DNA of 25,845 bases from Verrucomicrobiales bacterium (GCA_017853785.1 JAFMIX010000004.1:1-25845), one strand, 5' to 3'. Positions 15,747 through 23,595 are shown, numbered from the stretch's first letter. The notes: generated by a model not told the origin, from the sequence alone. Numbers and translations: made by a program.

Positions 15747-17159
15747 ATGTCAAATCCCGTGACCCGCTGGCCGCAGCAGATCAAATACATCATCGGCAAC
15801 GAAGCCTGCGAGCGGTTTAGTTATTACGGGATGCGCAGCATCCTCGCGGGCTACATCACCGGCGCGGTGTTACAGGGCGGCTTGGGGCAATCAGCGGACC
15901 GATCCACGGAGATCATCCACACTTTCGTCGCGGCGAATTACTTCATGCCGCTGCTCGGGGCGTGGCTCTCAGACAAGCTCATCGGCCGCTACCACACCAT
16001 CCTCTGGGTGTCGCTCTTCTACTGCGCGGGTCACGGCGTGCTGGCGTGCAGCGATTTCGTGGGCGGCGTGGACGGCAAACTATGGTGTCTCTTCGCCGGC
16101 CTGGCACTCATCGCTTTCGGCTCGGGCGGCATCAAGCCGTGCGTGTCGGCGTTCATGGGCGACCAATTCGCGCCGGAACAATCGCATCTGCTGCAGAAAG
16201 CCTACGGCGCATTCTACTGGAGCATCAACCTCGGTTCGTTCTTCTCGTTCCTGGTGATCCCGTGGATCAAGAACCATCACGGCTACAGTTGGGCATTCGG
16301 CGTGCCGGGCATCTTCATGGCCCTCGCGACGTTCGTGTTCTGGCTGGGGACAAAACATTACGTCCGCGTGCCGCCCAGCCGCGAGACGAAGACGGCGGGC
16401 TTCTTCAAAGTCTTCTGGCACGCGCTCACCAACCCGAAAGTGCCGGGACAGGATTTCTGGAGCGGCGCGCGCCAACGGTTCACCGCCGTGGAAGTGGACG
16501 CGGCCAAGTCCGTCCTGCCTATCCTCGGCATCTTCGCGCTCGTGCCGCCGTTCTGGTCGTTGTTTGACCAGACGAATTCCACATGGGTGTTGCAAGGCGG
16601 CAAGATGCAGCCGTTCGAATTGTTCGGCCTGCACATCGGGGCGGAGCAGATGCAATCGGCGAATCCGCTCTTGGTGATGATTCTCGTGCCAATCCTGACG
16701 CTGCTGATCTACCCCCGCCTGGGCAAGCTGGCTTCGCCGCTCCGGCGCATGAGCTACGGGATGTTTCTGGGCGCGTTCTCCTACGTCATCGTGGCCGCGT
16801 TGCAACAGCGCATCGAAACGGGCGCGCAGTTGTCCGTCGCGTGGCAGATTCTGCCCTACCTCGTGCTGACCGCCGCCGAAGTGCTCGTCTCGACGACCGG
16901 ACTGGAGTTCGCCTTCCGCGAAGCCGCGAAGGAGATGAAGAGCCTCATCATCAGCTTCTGGCTGCTGACGGTCACGTTGGGGAATCTGCTCGTGGCGGGC
17001 ATCACGAAATTCTCGGCGGGCGGCGCGGGCGGCGAGGAATCGGTCACCTCCGGCCGCTTTTTTCTCTATGCGGGGCTGTCGTTCGTGGTCGCGATCCTCT
17101 TCAGCGCGGTGGCGGCCTTCTACCAATACCGCGACCCTTCGGCGGCACACGGCAAGTAA
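15747..17159 (+). CDS. POT/PTR-family proton-dependent oligopeptide transporter
   Basis: A 470-residue major-facilitator protein with about 12 hydrophobic segments. The proton-coupling motif of the POT family, E19-xx-E22-R23-F-x-Y-Y-G (NEACERFSYYGMRS), is intact in the first helix. The PTR signature appears as FGSGGIKPCVSAFMGDQF, and FYWSINLGSFFS is the usual helix 5 motif. The protein should import di- and tripeptides with protons across the inner membrane. Its neighbour upstream is an M3 oligopeptidase on the same strand with a 63-base gap and near-identical promoter spacing, so the two probably form a peptide-scavenging unit. Length and motifs are normal for bacterial members. Substrate range cannot be read from sequence. 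Confidence 0.93.
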   Translation: MSNPVTRWPQQIKYIIGNEACERFSYYGMRSILAGYITGAVLQGGLGQSADRSTEIIHTFVAANYFMPLLGAWLSDKLIGRYHTILWVSLFYCAGHGVLACSDFVGGVDGKLWCLFAGLALIAFGSGGIKPCVSAFMGDQFAPEQSHLLQKAYGAFYWSINLGSFFSFLVIPWIKNHHGYSWAFGVPGIFMALATFVFWLGTKHYVRVPPSRETKTAGFFKVFWHALTNPKVPGQDFWSGARQRFTAVEVDAAKSVLPILGIFALVPPFWSLFDQTNSTWVLQGGKMQPFELFGLHIGAEQMQSANPLLVMILVPILTLLIYPRLGKLASPLRRMSYGMFLGAFSYVIVAALQQRIETGAQLSVAWQILPYLVLTAAEVLVSTTGLEFAFREAAKEMKSLIISFWLLTVTLGNLLVAGITKFSAGGAGGEESVTSGRFFLYAGLSFVVAILFSAVAAFYQYRDPSAAHGK

Positions 17160-17205
17160 TCAAGCAACTATTCGCTGGCAGGAATCGCGAACCGCAGCGG
17201 CATCC

Positions 17206-18342
17206 TCAATCAACTCGCGCCGTCAGCAGCAAATCTGCGCCGAGCTTCCGCCACTGGATTTCGCGCAGCTGAATCGCCTCGCTCAAGCTCCGCGCGCCGT
17301 CGCCGGCGACGGCTTTGCGGGAATCGCGGCCGCCGAGAATCTTAGGCGCGTAAAAAAACGCCACGCGCTGCGCCAAACCGCCGAGCAGAAATGAGGCGTT
17401 GACCTCGCCGCCGCCTTCGACGAGCAAGCTGGTGACGTTTTGTGCGCCGAGTTTTTTGAGCAGCCAGCGCAAATCAATTGCCGATTGGCGATTGGCGATT
17501 GGCGATTTGGAACACGGCGCGACGAGCACATTCACGCGCCGGGCCAGCGCGGCGACGCGGTGCTTGGGGGCGCGCGGGCCTACGACGATGGTGGTGAGCG
17601 CGGCGTGTTCGTCACTCACGACCTTGGCGGAGAGCGGCGTGCGCGCCAGCGAATCCAGCACGATGCGGCGCAAGCGATGACTTTGGACTTTGGACTTTGG
17701 ACCTTGGACTCCACGAGCTGTCATGCTCGGGTCGTCCGCCAGAATAGTGTTCACGCCGACGAGGATGGCGTCGCTGCCGTGGCGCAGTTTCATCCCGAAC
17801 GCGCGGGCCTTTTCGCCGGTGATCCATTTGGATTCGCCGCTGGCGGTGGCGATCTTGCCGTCGAGCGTCATCGCGGCTTTGACGGTGACGAACGGCGTGC
17901 GGCGGACAATCCAGTGGTTGAAAGCTTCGTTGAGTTGCGCGCAATCGTTGGCGAGAACGCCGTGAACGACTTCAATGCCGGCGCGGCGGAGGATTTTGAA
18001 ACCTTTCCCGGCGTGGTTCGGGTTGGGGTCGGTCGCGCCGATGACGACGCGGCGGATGCCAGCGGCGATGATGGCCTCGGTGCAAGGCGGCGTGCGGCCA
18101 TGCGTGCAGCAGGGTTCGAGGGTGACGTAGAGCGTCGCGTCGCCCGGGGAATGGCAGCGCTTGGCGGCGTCGCGGAGGGCTTCGATTTCGGCGTGGGGCT
18201 GGCCGGCACGGCGATGCCAGCCGCGTCCGATGATCTGGCCGCGCTTCACGAGCACCGCGCCGACCATGGGGTTGGGCGAGGTGTGGCCGGAGCCGCGCCG
18301 GGCGAGCCGGAGGGCGAGGCGCATGAATCGGGCGGCGGTCAT
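17206..18342 (-). CDS. ribD: Bifunctional riboflavin biosynthesis deaminase/reductase RibD, with repeat-derived inserts
   Basis: Catalyses two successive steps of riboflavin synthesis: deamination of the diaminopyrimidine ribosylamino phosphate, then NADPH-dependent reduction of its ribosyl chain. The deaminase domain (about 1-145) has the zinc ligands H50 in PHAEIEAL, and C78 and C87 in LEPCCTHGRTPPC, with E52 as catalytic base. The reductase domain (about 150-378) has VTVKAAMTLDGKIA, SDAILVGVNTILADDP and LLVEGGGEVNASFL. I chose the ATG at 18342, just before conserved ARFMRLALRLARRG; the longer frame to 18468 overlaps the helicase gene and has no homology. The gene lies 22 bases downstream of the helicase, so they are probably co-transcribed. 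Two 7-base arrays lie in the reductase domain. No FMN riboswitch was seen. Confidence 0.93.
   Translation of the reverse strand: MTAARFMRLALRLARRGSGHTSPNPMVGAVLVKRGQIIGRGWHRRAGQPHAEIEALRDAAKRCHSPGDATLYVTLEPCCTHGRTPPCTEAIIAAGIRRVVIGATDPNPNHAGKGFKILRRAGIEVVHGVLANDCAQLNEAFNHWIVRRTPFVTVKAAMTLDGKIATASGESKWITGEKARAFGMKLRHGSDAILVGVNTILADDPSMTARGVQGPKSKVQSHRLRRIVLDSLARTPLSAKVVSDEHAALTTIVVGPRAPKHRVAALARRVNVLVAPCSKSPIANRQSAIDLRWLLKKLGAQNVTSLLVEGGGEVNASFLLGGLAQRVAFFYAPKILGGRDSRKAVAGDGARSLSEAIQLREIQWRKLGADLLLTARVD
17483..17503 (-). repeat. Heptanucleotide array D (unit GATTGGC; coding sense GCCAATC) in ribD
   Basis: Three perfect GATTGGC units flanked by degenerate copies (AATTGCC at 17476, GATTTGG at 17504). 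Coding sense gives PIANRQS at about residues 281-287 of RibD. The same unit occurs in the Hsp70 gene (22845-22872). Confidence 0.88.
17681..17708 (-). repeat. Heptanucleotide array E (unit CTTTGGA; coding sense TCCAAAG) in ribD
   Basis: Three perfect CTTTGGA units and a fourth with one change (CCTTGGA). Coding sense gives VQGPKSKVQS, about residues 212-221 of RibD, a loop between the NADPH-binding segment and the next strand of the reductase domain. Confidence 0.88.
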
Positions 18343-18364
18343 GGCTGGGACTGCGCCCCTTGGT

Positions 18365-19600
18365 TTACCGCCGCCGCCGGGCCGGGCCGAAGTAGTAGCC
18401 GCCGCTGAGGCGCACGCCTTTGACTTTGCGTTCGTGGCCGACGGCCTGGCCGGGTTTGCCTTCTTCAAAGACGGCGGTGTATTTGTAGTTGAAGTTCTCC
18501 AGTTTCACGCGCGGGATCTTCTGGCTGATGAAGCGTTCGATGGAGGCGACGTGCGGGGAGTCTTCGGCGACCATGATGGTAAAGGCGTCGCCGCTGGCTT
18601 CGGCACGGCCGGTGCGGCCGATGCGGTGGATGTAATCTTCGGGATGCTGCGGCACGTCGTAGTTGATGACGTGGCTGACTTTGGAGATGTCCAGTCCGCG
18701 CGCGGCGATGTCGGTGGCGACGAGGACTTCGAAGCGCCCGTTGCGGAAACCTTCGAGGGCCTGCTCGCGTTCGCGCTGGGTGCGGTTGGAGTGGAGGACG
18801 GCGACGGCGTGGTTGTTGCGCTTGAGCAGGCCAGCGATGCGGTCGGCACCGTGCTTGGTCCGGCAGAAGACGATGACGGAGTCGTAATTCACGCTGTCGA
18901 GCAGGGCGCGGAGGAGGTCGCTCTTCTGGCTTTCGGCGACGGGATAGATGACGTGCTTGACGGTTTCGGCGGGGGAACGGCGCGCGCCGATCTCGATGGT
19001 CTGCGGGGCGCGCATAGCCCATTGGATGAGCGTTTCAATCTGCGGCGGAACGGTGGCGGAGAAGAGGGAGGTGTGGCGGTCGCGCGGGCATTTTTCCACG
19101 ATGCGGCGGACGTCGGGGAGGAAGCCCATGTCGAGCATGCGGTCGGCTTCGTCGAGGACGAGGTGGCGGATGCCATCGAGCTTGCAGGTGCCGCGCTCCA
19201 TGTGGTCGAGTAAACGGCCGGGCGTGGCGACGATGATGTCCACGCCGTCGCGGAGGGCGTCCATCTGCGCGCCGTAGCCGACGCCGCCGAAGACGACGGC
19301 GACCTTGAGGTTGGTAAAGCGGGCGAAGTCGCGGATGGCGGTCTCGACTTGGGCGGCGAGTTCGCGGGTGGGTTCGAGGATGAGGACGCGCGGGCGGGGC
19401 TGGTGTTCGCCCAGTTTGGAGAGAATGGGCAGGCCGAAGGCGGCGGTCTTGCCGGTGCCGGTCTGGGCGCTGCCGATGACGTCCGTGCCGGCGAGGATGA
19501 GCGGGATGGCGCGGAGTTGGATGGGCGTGGGTTCGACGTAACCCATCGCCTTGACGCCTTCAACGAGCTTGGGTGCGAGACCTAATTGTGCAAAAGCCAT
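18365..19600 (-). CDS. DEAD-box ATP-dependent RNA helicase (RhlE-like)
   Basis: A 411-residue RNA helicase of the RhlE type, acting in ribosome assembly and RNA turnover. All motifs are present: the Q-motif around EPTPIQLRAIP; motif I AQTGTGKT; Ia PTRELAAQ; Ib TPGRLLD; II DEAD in LVLDEADRMLDMGF; III SAT; IV VIVFCRTK; V ATDIAARGLDI; and VI HRIGRTGRA. The C-terminal extension after the second RecA domain is short (about 45 residues) and ends in a basic PARRRR, which probably contacts RNA. I prefer the ATG at 19600 (MAFAQLGL) to the one at 19615. A TATCGT box five bases before this ATG again suggests a very short leader. ribD follows 22 bases after the stop. Confidence 0.94.
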   Translation of the reverse strand: MAFAQLGLAPKLVEGVKAMGYVEPTPIQLRAIPLILAGTDVIGSAQTGTGKTAAFGLPILSKLGEHQPRPRVLILEPTRELAAQVETAIRDFARFTNLKVAVVFGGVGYGAQMDALRDGVDIIVATPGRLLDHMERGTCKLDGIRHLVLDEADRMLDMGFLPDVRRIVEKCPRDRHTSLFSATVPPQIETLIQWAMRAPQTIEIGARRSPAETVKHVIYPVAESQKSDLLRALLDSVNYDSVIVFCRTKHGADRIAGLLKRNNHAVAVLHSNRTQREREQALEGFRNGRFEVLVATDIAARGLDISKVSHVINYDVPQHPEDYIHRIGRTGRAEASGDAFTIMVAEDSPHVASIERFISQKIPRVKLENFNYKYTAVFEEGKPGQAVGHERKVKGVRLSGGYYFGPARRRR

Positions 19601-19668
19601 GGGCCACGATAGCAACGGAAACCGCGCAAAGGAAGCCGGATTTAGCCCGAACGCCGCGCCCTACCCCG

Positions 19669-19683
19669 TCGACCAACGGTCGA
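19669..19683. terminator. Hairpin downstream of the sulfatase gene
   Basis: TCGACC-AAC-GGTCGA is a 6-bp perfect stem with a 3-base loop, 15 bases after the sulfatase stop and before the helicase start on the same strand. There is no T-tract, so it may be a weak terminator or an operator. Confidence 0.35.
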
Positions 19684-19697
19684 TTCCCGGCCAGAGG

Positions 19698-21182
19698 TCA
19701 TTTTGGCGGCAGCGCGCCCCGCCAGCCAGCCTCCCATTGGGCGGTGAGTTTTTCCACCAGCGCCTGATTGCCGGCTTGGGCGACGAGGTTGGTGTTTTCC
19801 TGTGGGTCGGTCTGGTGGTCGTAGAGTTCGACCGCGTCCACTTTGCGCTGATTCTCGCGTTCCACCCAGCGGGTGAGGCGGTAGCGGTCGGTGCGCATGG
19901 TGTAGCCCATGAGTTTTTTGTCGCCGGTGGAGCGTGGATATTGGCTGAACGCGGCAGGTTTCCAGTTTTTTTGCGGGTCGGTCAGCAACGGTTTGAAACT
20001 GATTCCTTCGAGCGTTTTCGGCAAGGGCAGCCCTGCCAATTCCGCCAGTGTGGGGTAGATGTCCACCAACTCCACCAGTGCCGCCGTGTGCTGGCCGGAA
20101 CTGGCCATGCCCGGAACATAGATCATCAGAGGTGCGCGGGTGTCGTTCTCCACGTTGGTATGTTTGCACCAAGCCTGATGCTCGCCAAGTTTCCAGCCGT
20201 GATCGCCCCAAAGGATCACGATGGTGTTGGAACTCAATCCCGAGCGGTCCAATTCATCCAGGACCCGACCCACCTGCGCATCCATGTAGCTCACACAGGC
20301 GTAATACCCGTGCTTCAACTTCCGCGCAAACGCCTCGGAAAACGGCCGTTCGGCGGGCACGCCGGAGTAGGAATTAACTTCCCCGCCGGGGACTACCGCA
20401 TACTTCGGCGCGCCGACGGGATAAAATGGATTGGGGGCAAGGGGGATTTTCGCGGGGTCGTAACGGTCGAAATATTTTTGAGGCGCGTTGAACGGCAGGT
20501 GCGGCTTGATAAACCCAACCGCCAGAAAGAACGGCGGCTGCGGCTTGGTTTTCAATTCCTTCAGGGTGGCCACCGCCATGTCCGCCAATTCCCCATCATG
20601 CAAGGAATTGTCCGGCCGCGCCACCGGCTCCACTACCGCCCCCCGCCCTTTCTTGGATAACACCACCTTGGGACCGTCCGGATCAACTTCCCGCGCTCCC
20701 GCTCCATGCGGCGCCTTCGGATACCGTGTCGGCACCGACCAAGAGGCGGCATCATCCAAACCCGAATGGTAAATTTTGCCCATCGCAGCCGTGTGATAAC
20801 CGTTTTCCTTGAACAATTGCGGCAAGGTGACGAGATCTGGCTGTGCCTTGCGAAAGTGCGTAGCCAAATCCCAAACCTTGGTCGTATCCGGCCGCGTGCC
20901 CGTCAATAAACTCGTGCGCGACGGCGAACAGACCGCCTGCTGGCAATACGCCCGGTCAAATACCAACCCGCGCTTGGCCAGCCGGTCCAAGTTCGGACTC
21001 TGGATTTCTTTCACGCCGTAGCAGCCCAGTTCCGGCCGCAGATCATCCACCGCGATAAAGAGAATGTTGGGTTTGACCGGCGCACCCGCCAGCAGGGCAG
21101 CGCCGAAAACCTGATTGTTGAAGATCAAAACGACGACAGTTGCCCCCAGCGCCAGTGACGAACAGATGCTGCTTTGCTTCAT
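19698..21182 (-). CDS. Sulfatase, iduronate-2-sulfatase-like (S1 family)
   Basis: A 494-residue exported sulfatase. The formylglycine motif is C85-S-P-S-R in QQAVCSPSRTSLLTG, the site that a formylglycine-generating enzyme must oxidise. Metal-site residues D46-D47 lie in IAVDDLRPELGCYG, and the C-terminal site is in LWGDHGWKLGEHQ. VDDLRPELGCYG, QQAVCSPSR, TRPDTTKVWD and FKENGYHTAAMGKIYHSG closely follow the iduronate-2-sulfatase subgroup, so the substrate is probably a 2-O-sulfated uronic acid of a host or algal glycan; this is inference. The N-terminus has a hydrophobic segment (about 7-32). I start at the ATG at 21182; the longer frame up to 21371 runs through the tmRNA gene and is rejected. 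No anaerobic maturase or other sulfatase is next to it. Confidence 0.92.
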   Translation of the reverse strand: MKQSSICSSLALGATVVVLIFNNQVFGAALLAGAPVKPNILFIAVDDLRPELGCYGVKEIQSPNLDRLAKRGLVFDRAYCQQAVCSPSRTSLLTGTRPDTTKVWDLATHFRKAQPDLVTLPQLFKENGYHTAAMGKIYHSGLDDAASWSVPTRYPKAPHGAGAREVDPDGPKVVLSKKGRGAVVEPVARPDNSLHDGELADMAVATLKELKTKPQPPFFLAVGFIKPHLPFNAPQKYFDRYDPAKIPLAPNPFYPVGAPKYAVVPGGEVNSYSGVPAERPFSEAFARKLKHGYYACVSYMDAQVGRVLDELDRSGLSSNTIVILWGDHGWKLGEHQAWCKHTNVENDTRAPLMIYVPGMASSGQHTAALVELVDIYPTLAELAGLPLPKTLEGISFKPLLTDPQKNWKPAAFSQYPRSTGDKKLMGYTMRTDRYRLTRWVERENQRKVDAVELYDHQTDPQENTNLVAQAGNQALVEKLTAQWEAGWRGALPPK

Positions 21183-21256
21183 AATTTTTTCCGGCCATGC
21201 CGGCGTTTTGGTAAAAGCTTGGCCGGGCGGGATGCGCCGGGCGCAGGTTCGGGAAA

Positions 21257-21607
21257 TGGTGGAGGCGGCGGGAGTTGAACCCGCGTCCCTGATAGGCAGG
21301 CCAGCTGCGACTACATGCTTAGTCCGGAATTTTTTGTCGGCTATGGGATGGCGTCCGAACTCGAGTCCCACTGCTTAGTTCGCATGAATTTTTCTCGGCT
21401 TGGGCGCGCGATCTCCGCCTTCAGCCATGCCTGCTGTCGCGTTCGTCCCGCCTAGCAGGTGTCAGCGGGCGAACGTCGGGGCCTTAGGCCGCGAGAGCTA
21501 ATTCTTCGTTAGCAGTTATTTTTTGGTTCGATGATTAACGAGGCCAACGAACCGTCCTCGGCATGCCGCCTCTGGCGTATCTCTCAGGTCGAAACCAGTA
21601 CGCCCCC
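21257..21607 (-). ncRNA. ssrA: Transfer-messenger RNA (tmRNA)
   Basis: Rescues stalled ribosomes by adding a degradation tag. The 3' end (21257 upward) carries the TWC-arm-like GGTTCAA and acceptor strand ending CCTCCACCA. The 5' end (21607 downward) begins GGGGGCG and contains the hallmark GGTTTCGAC. The 5' GGGGGCG pairs with 3' CGCCTCC over seven positions (one G-U), closing the tRNA-like domain. The length is about 351 nt, normal for one-piece tmRNA, and the CCA is encoded. The tag frame lies at 21484-21513. The gene lies between the Hsp70 gene and the sulfatase gene, all on the minus strand. Confidence 0.96.
21484..21513 (-). other. tmRNA tag reading frame (ANEELALAA)
   Basis: Starting at resume codon GCT the frame reads A-N-E-E-L-A-L-A-A and stops at TAA. 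The upstream run AAAAAATAACT resembles the usual context of the resume codon. The tag is 9 residues against 10 in E. coli (ANDENYALAA) and keeps the ALAA end that ClpXP recognises and the AN start. Confidence 0.9.
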
Positions 21608-21620
21608 AAACAGCTATCGT

Positions 21621-21649
21621 ATCATCCTGCAAATCCTGGGGGCGGTCAA
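21621..21649 (-). promoter_or_regulatory. Candidate promoter of the tmRNA gene
   Basis: On the minus strand TTGACC (21649-21644) and GATGAT (21626-21621) are separated by exactly 17 bases. The mature 5' end of tmRNA lies 13 bases further on, so a short leader would be removed by RNase P. The -10 match is moderate (4 of 6). Confidence 0.5.
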
Positions 21650-21681
21650 GTCGGCCCTTGAACCCAAGGAAACATCCGTGG

Positions 21682-23595
21682 CTACTGGATCAGCCCGCGC
21701 TTCCGCAGCATCGCGGCCACCGCCAAGTCCATGAGCAACTCGGCGAGCGGCTTCGTCACTTCGTCCAGCGCGGCGCAGGCGGCGAGGAGTTGCTTCGCGT
21801 CTCCAATCTTCGTCTCGGGATGCTCGCGGGCGGCGGCTTGTTCCAATTCATTCAAGGCCACTTCCACTTTCGTTTTGGAGTCCGCCTCCAGTTCGGCGGC
21901 GGCGGTCGCCAGCCCCTTACGCGTGGCGGCAATCAGTTCGTGCGCCTTGAGCTGCGCCTCCACCCAGCGGCGCGCATCCAAATCTTCGAAGGCATGCTCC
22001 ACCGATTCCTCCACCATCTGCTGCACCGCCGCATCGTCCACGTCCACGGCGGACTTCATCTCGACGACTTTCTCGCGGCCGGTCTTGGTGTCGCGGGCGA
22101 GCACATGCAAAATGCCGTTCGCATCAATCTCAAACTGCACACCCACGCGCGGGACGCCGCGCGGCGCGGCCTCGAATTCGAGCGTGAACTTGCCGAGACT
22201 CCAGTTGTCCTTTGCGCGTTCGCGTTCGCCTTGCAGGACGTGGATGAGCATCGTGCGCTGCGCATCCATCGCGGTGGTGAACATCTCGCCGGCCTTCACC
22301 GGGATGGTGGAGTTGCGCGGGATGATGACGTTGCAGAGGCCGCCAAAAGTTTCGAGGCCGAGCGAAAGCGGGGTCACGTCCAGCAGCAGCACGTTCTGGA
22401 ATTCGCCGGAAAGAATCGCCGCCTGGATCGCCGCGCCGAGCGCCACGGCCTCGTCGGGATTCTGCGAGGTGTTGAGCTGCGGGCCATCCGCGCGGTGGTA
22501 TTCGGTGCCGAGCCGCACGCCGCCGCGCGTCTCCGCGAAGTCCACGCAGCCGAACCATTCGCTGACGAGCTGGCGCACCAGCGGCATTCGCGTCTGCCCG
22601 CCGACGAGGATGACCTGGTCCAAATCCTTCGCGTCCAGCCTCGCGTCGCTCAAGGCACGGAGACAATGCGCCCGCGTGCGCAGAATGATTTCGCGCGTGA
22701 GATTTTCCAGCTCGGTGCGCGTGAGCGTGCAACTGAACGAAAAGTCCGGCGTGAGAAACGGCAGCGCGATTTCGACGGCGGTTTCCGTGGAGAGCTTGAT
22801 TTTCGCCTGCTCGGCGGCTTCGCGGATGCGGGAGAGAAATTGCGGATCGGCGATTGGCGATTGACGATTGGCAATCTGAATCTTCCCCACAAGAAACTCC
22901 ACCAGTCGCTTGTCCAAGTCATCCCCGCCCAGCCGCGTGTTGCCGTTGGTGGCGAGCACTTGGAACACACCCTCGTTGAGTTCCAAAATTGAAAGGTCGA
23001 ACGTCCCGCCGCCCAGATCGTAGACGGCGATCTTGGATTTTTCCTGGAGCTTGTCCAAACCGTAGGCCAGCGCGGCGGCGGTCGGCTCGTTGATGATGCG
23101 CTCGACGGTGAAGCCGGCCAATTCCCCGGCACGCTTGGTGGCCTGACGCTGCGCGTCGTTGAAATACGCCGGCACCGTGATGACCGCCCGCGTCACGGAT
23201 TCGCCGAGCGCGGCTTCGGCATCGCCCTTCAATTTCTTCAGCACCTCGGCGGAGATTTCTTCCGGCGAAAAATTTCTGCCATGGATGGGAATCGTCACGA
23301 CGCCCGCGCCAGCAGCGGTGACGGGATAGGTCAATGCCAGTTCCTCAGCGGAAATGTCCGCGCCGCGCCGGCCGATGAAACGCTTCACCGAATATATCGT
23401 CTCCGCCGGTTTCACGAGCCGCACGCGGTTGGCTGGATGGCCGACGAGCGCCGCCGCATCCGCCGCCGGCCAATGGACGACGGACGGCGTGAGCCGTTGC
23501 CCGGCCACGTCCGCGAGGACGAGCGGGATGCCGCTGTCCACCGTGGCGACGAGCGAATTCGTTGTACCTAGATCTATGCCGACAATTTTGCCCAC
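21682..23595 (-). CDS. Hsp70-family molecular chaperone (DnaK/HscA-like)
   Basis: An ATP-driven chaperone of 637 residues. The nucleotide-binding domain (about 1-385) shows the three Hsp70 signatures: IDLGTTNS at 7-14, VYDLGGGTFDLSIL at 191-204 and VILVGGQTRMPLV at 328-340. INEPTAAALAYGLD is also present. The substrate-binding domain (about 400-520) includes LLLDVTPLSLGLET and a helical lid follows. The tail (RKRGLIQ) lacks the acidic end of standard DnaK, so this is probably a specialised paralogue, for example HscA-like. The start is a GTG at 23595, because homology begins exactly there and the longer frame to 23955 overlaps an Ig-like remnant on the other strand. A 7-base array encodes residues about 241-251. 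No dnaJ or grpE is adjacent; tmRNA follows 74 bases downstream. Confidence 0.92.
   Translation of the reverse strand: MGKIVGIDLGTTNSLVATVDSGIPLVLADVAGQRLTPSVVHWPAADAAALVGHPANRVRLVKPAETIYSVKRFIGRRGADISAEELALTYPVTAAGAGVVTIPIHGRNFSPEEISAEVLKKLKGDAEAALGESVTRAVITVPAYFNDAQRQATKRAGELAGFTVERIINEPTAAALAYGLDKLQEKSKIAVYDLGGGTFDLSILELNEGVFQVLATNGNTRLGGDDLDKRLVEFLVGKIQIANRQSPIADPQFLSRIREAAEQAKIKLSTETAVEIALPFLTPDFSFSCTLTRTELENLTREIILRTRAHCLRALSDARLDAKDLDQVILVGGQTRMPLVRQLVSEWFGCVDFAETRGGVRLGTEYHRADGPQLNTSQNPDEAVALGAAIQAAILSGEFQNVLLLDVTPLSLGLETFGGLCNVIIPRNSTIPVKAGEMFTTAMDAQRTMLIHVLQGERERAKDNWSLGKFTLEFEAAPRGVPRVGVQFEIDANGILHVLARDTKTGREKVVEMKSAVDVDDAAVQQMVEESVEHAFEDLDARRWVEAQLKAHELIAATRKGLATAAAELEADSKTKVEVALNELEQAAAREHPETKIGDAKQLLAACAALDEVTKPLAELLMDLAVAAMLRKRGLIQ
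22845..22872 (-). repeat. Heptanucleotide array F (unit GATTGGC; coding sense GCCAATC) in the Hsp70 gene
   Basis: Four units (GATCGGC, GATTGGC, GATTGAC, GATTGGC), two perfect and two with one change each. They encode IANRQSPIAD at about residues 241-250, where DnaK has the variable exposed segment before REAAEKAKIELS. The unit is the same as in ribD array D, in the same orientation relative to coding. Confidence 0.88.

Noticed and set aside
18343..18468. A longer RibD start
   Set aside because: It overlaps the 3' end of the helicase gene and adds a Lys/Ala/Ser-rich stretch with no family resemblance.
21183..21371. A 63-residue N-terminal extension of the sulfatase
   Set aside because: It translates the 3' part of the tmRNA gene and its trailer; a signal-like segment and homology start at the ATG at 21182.
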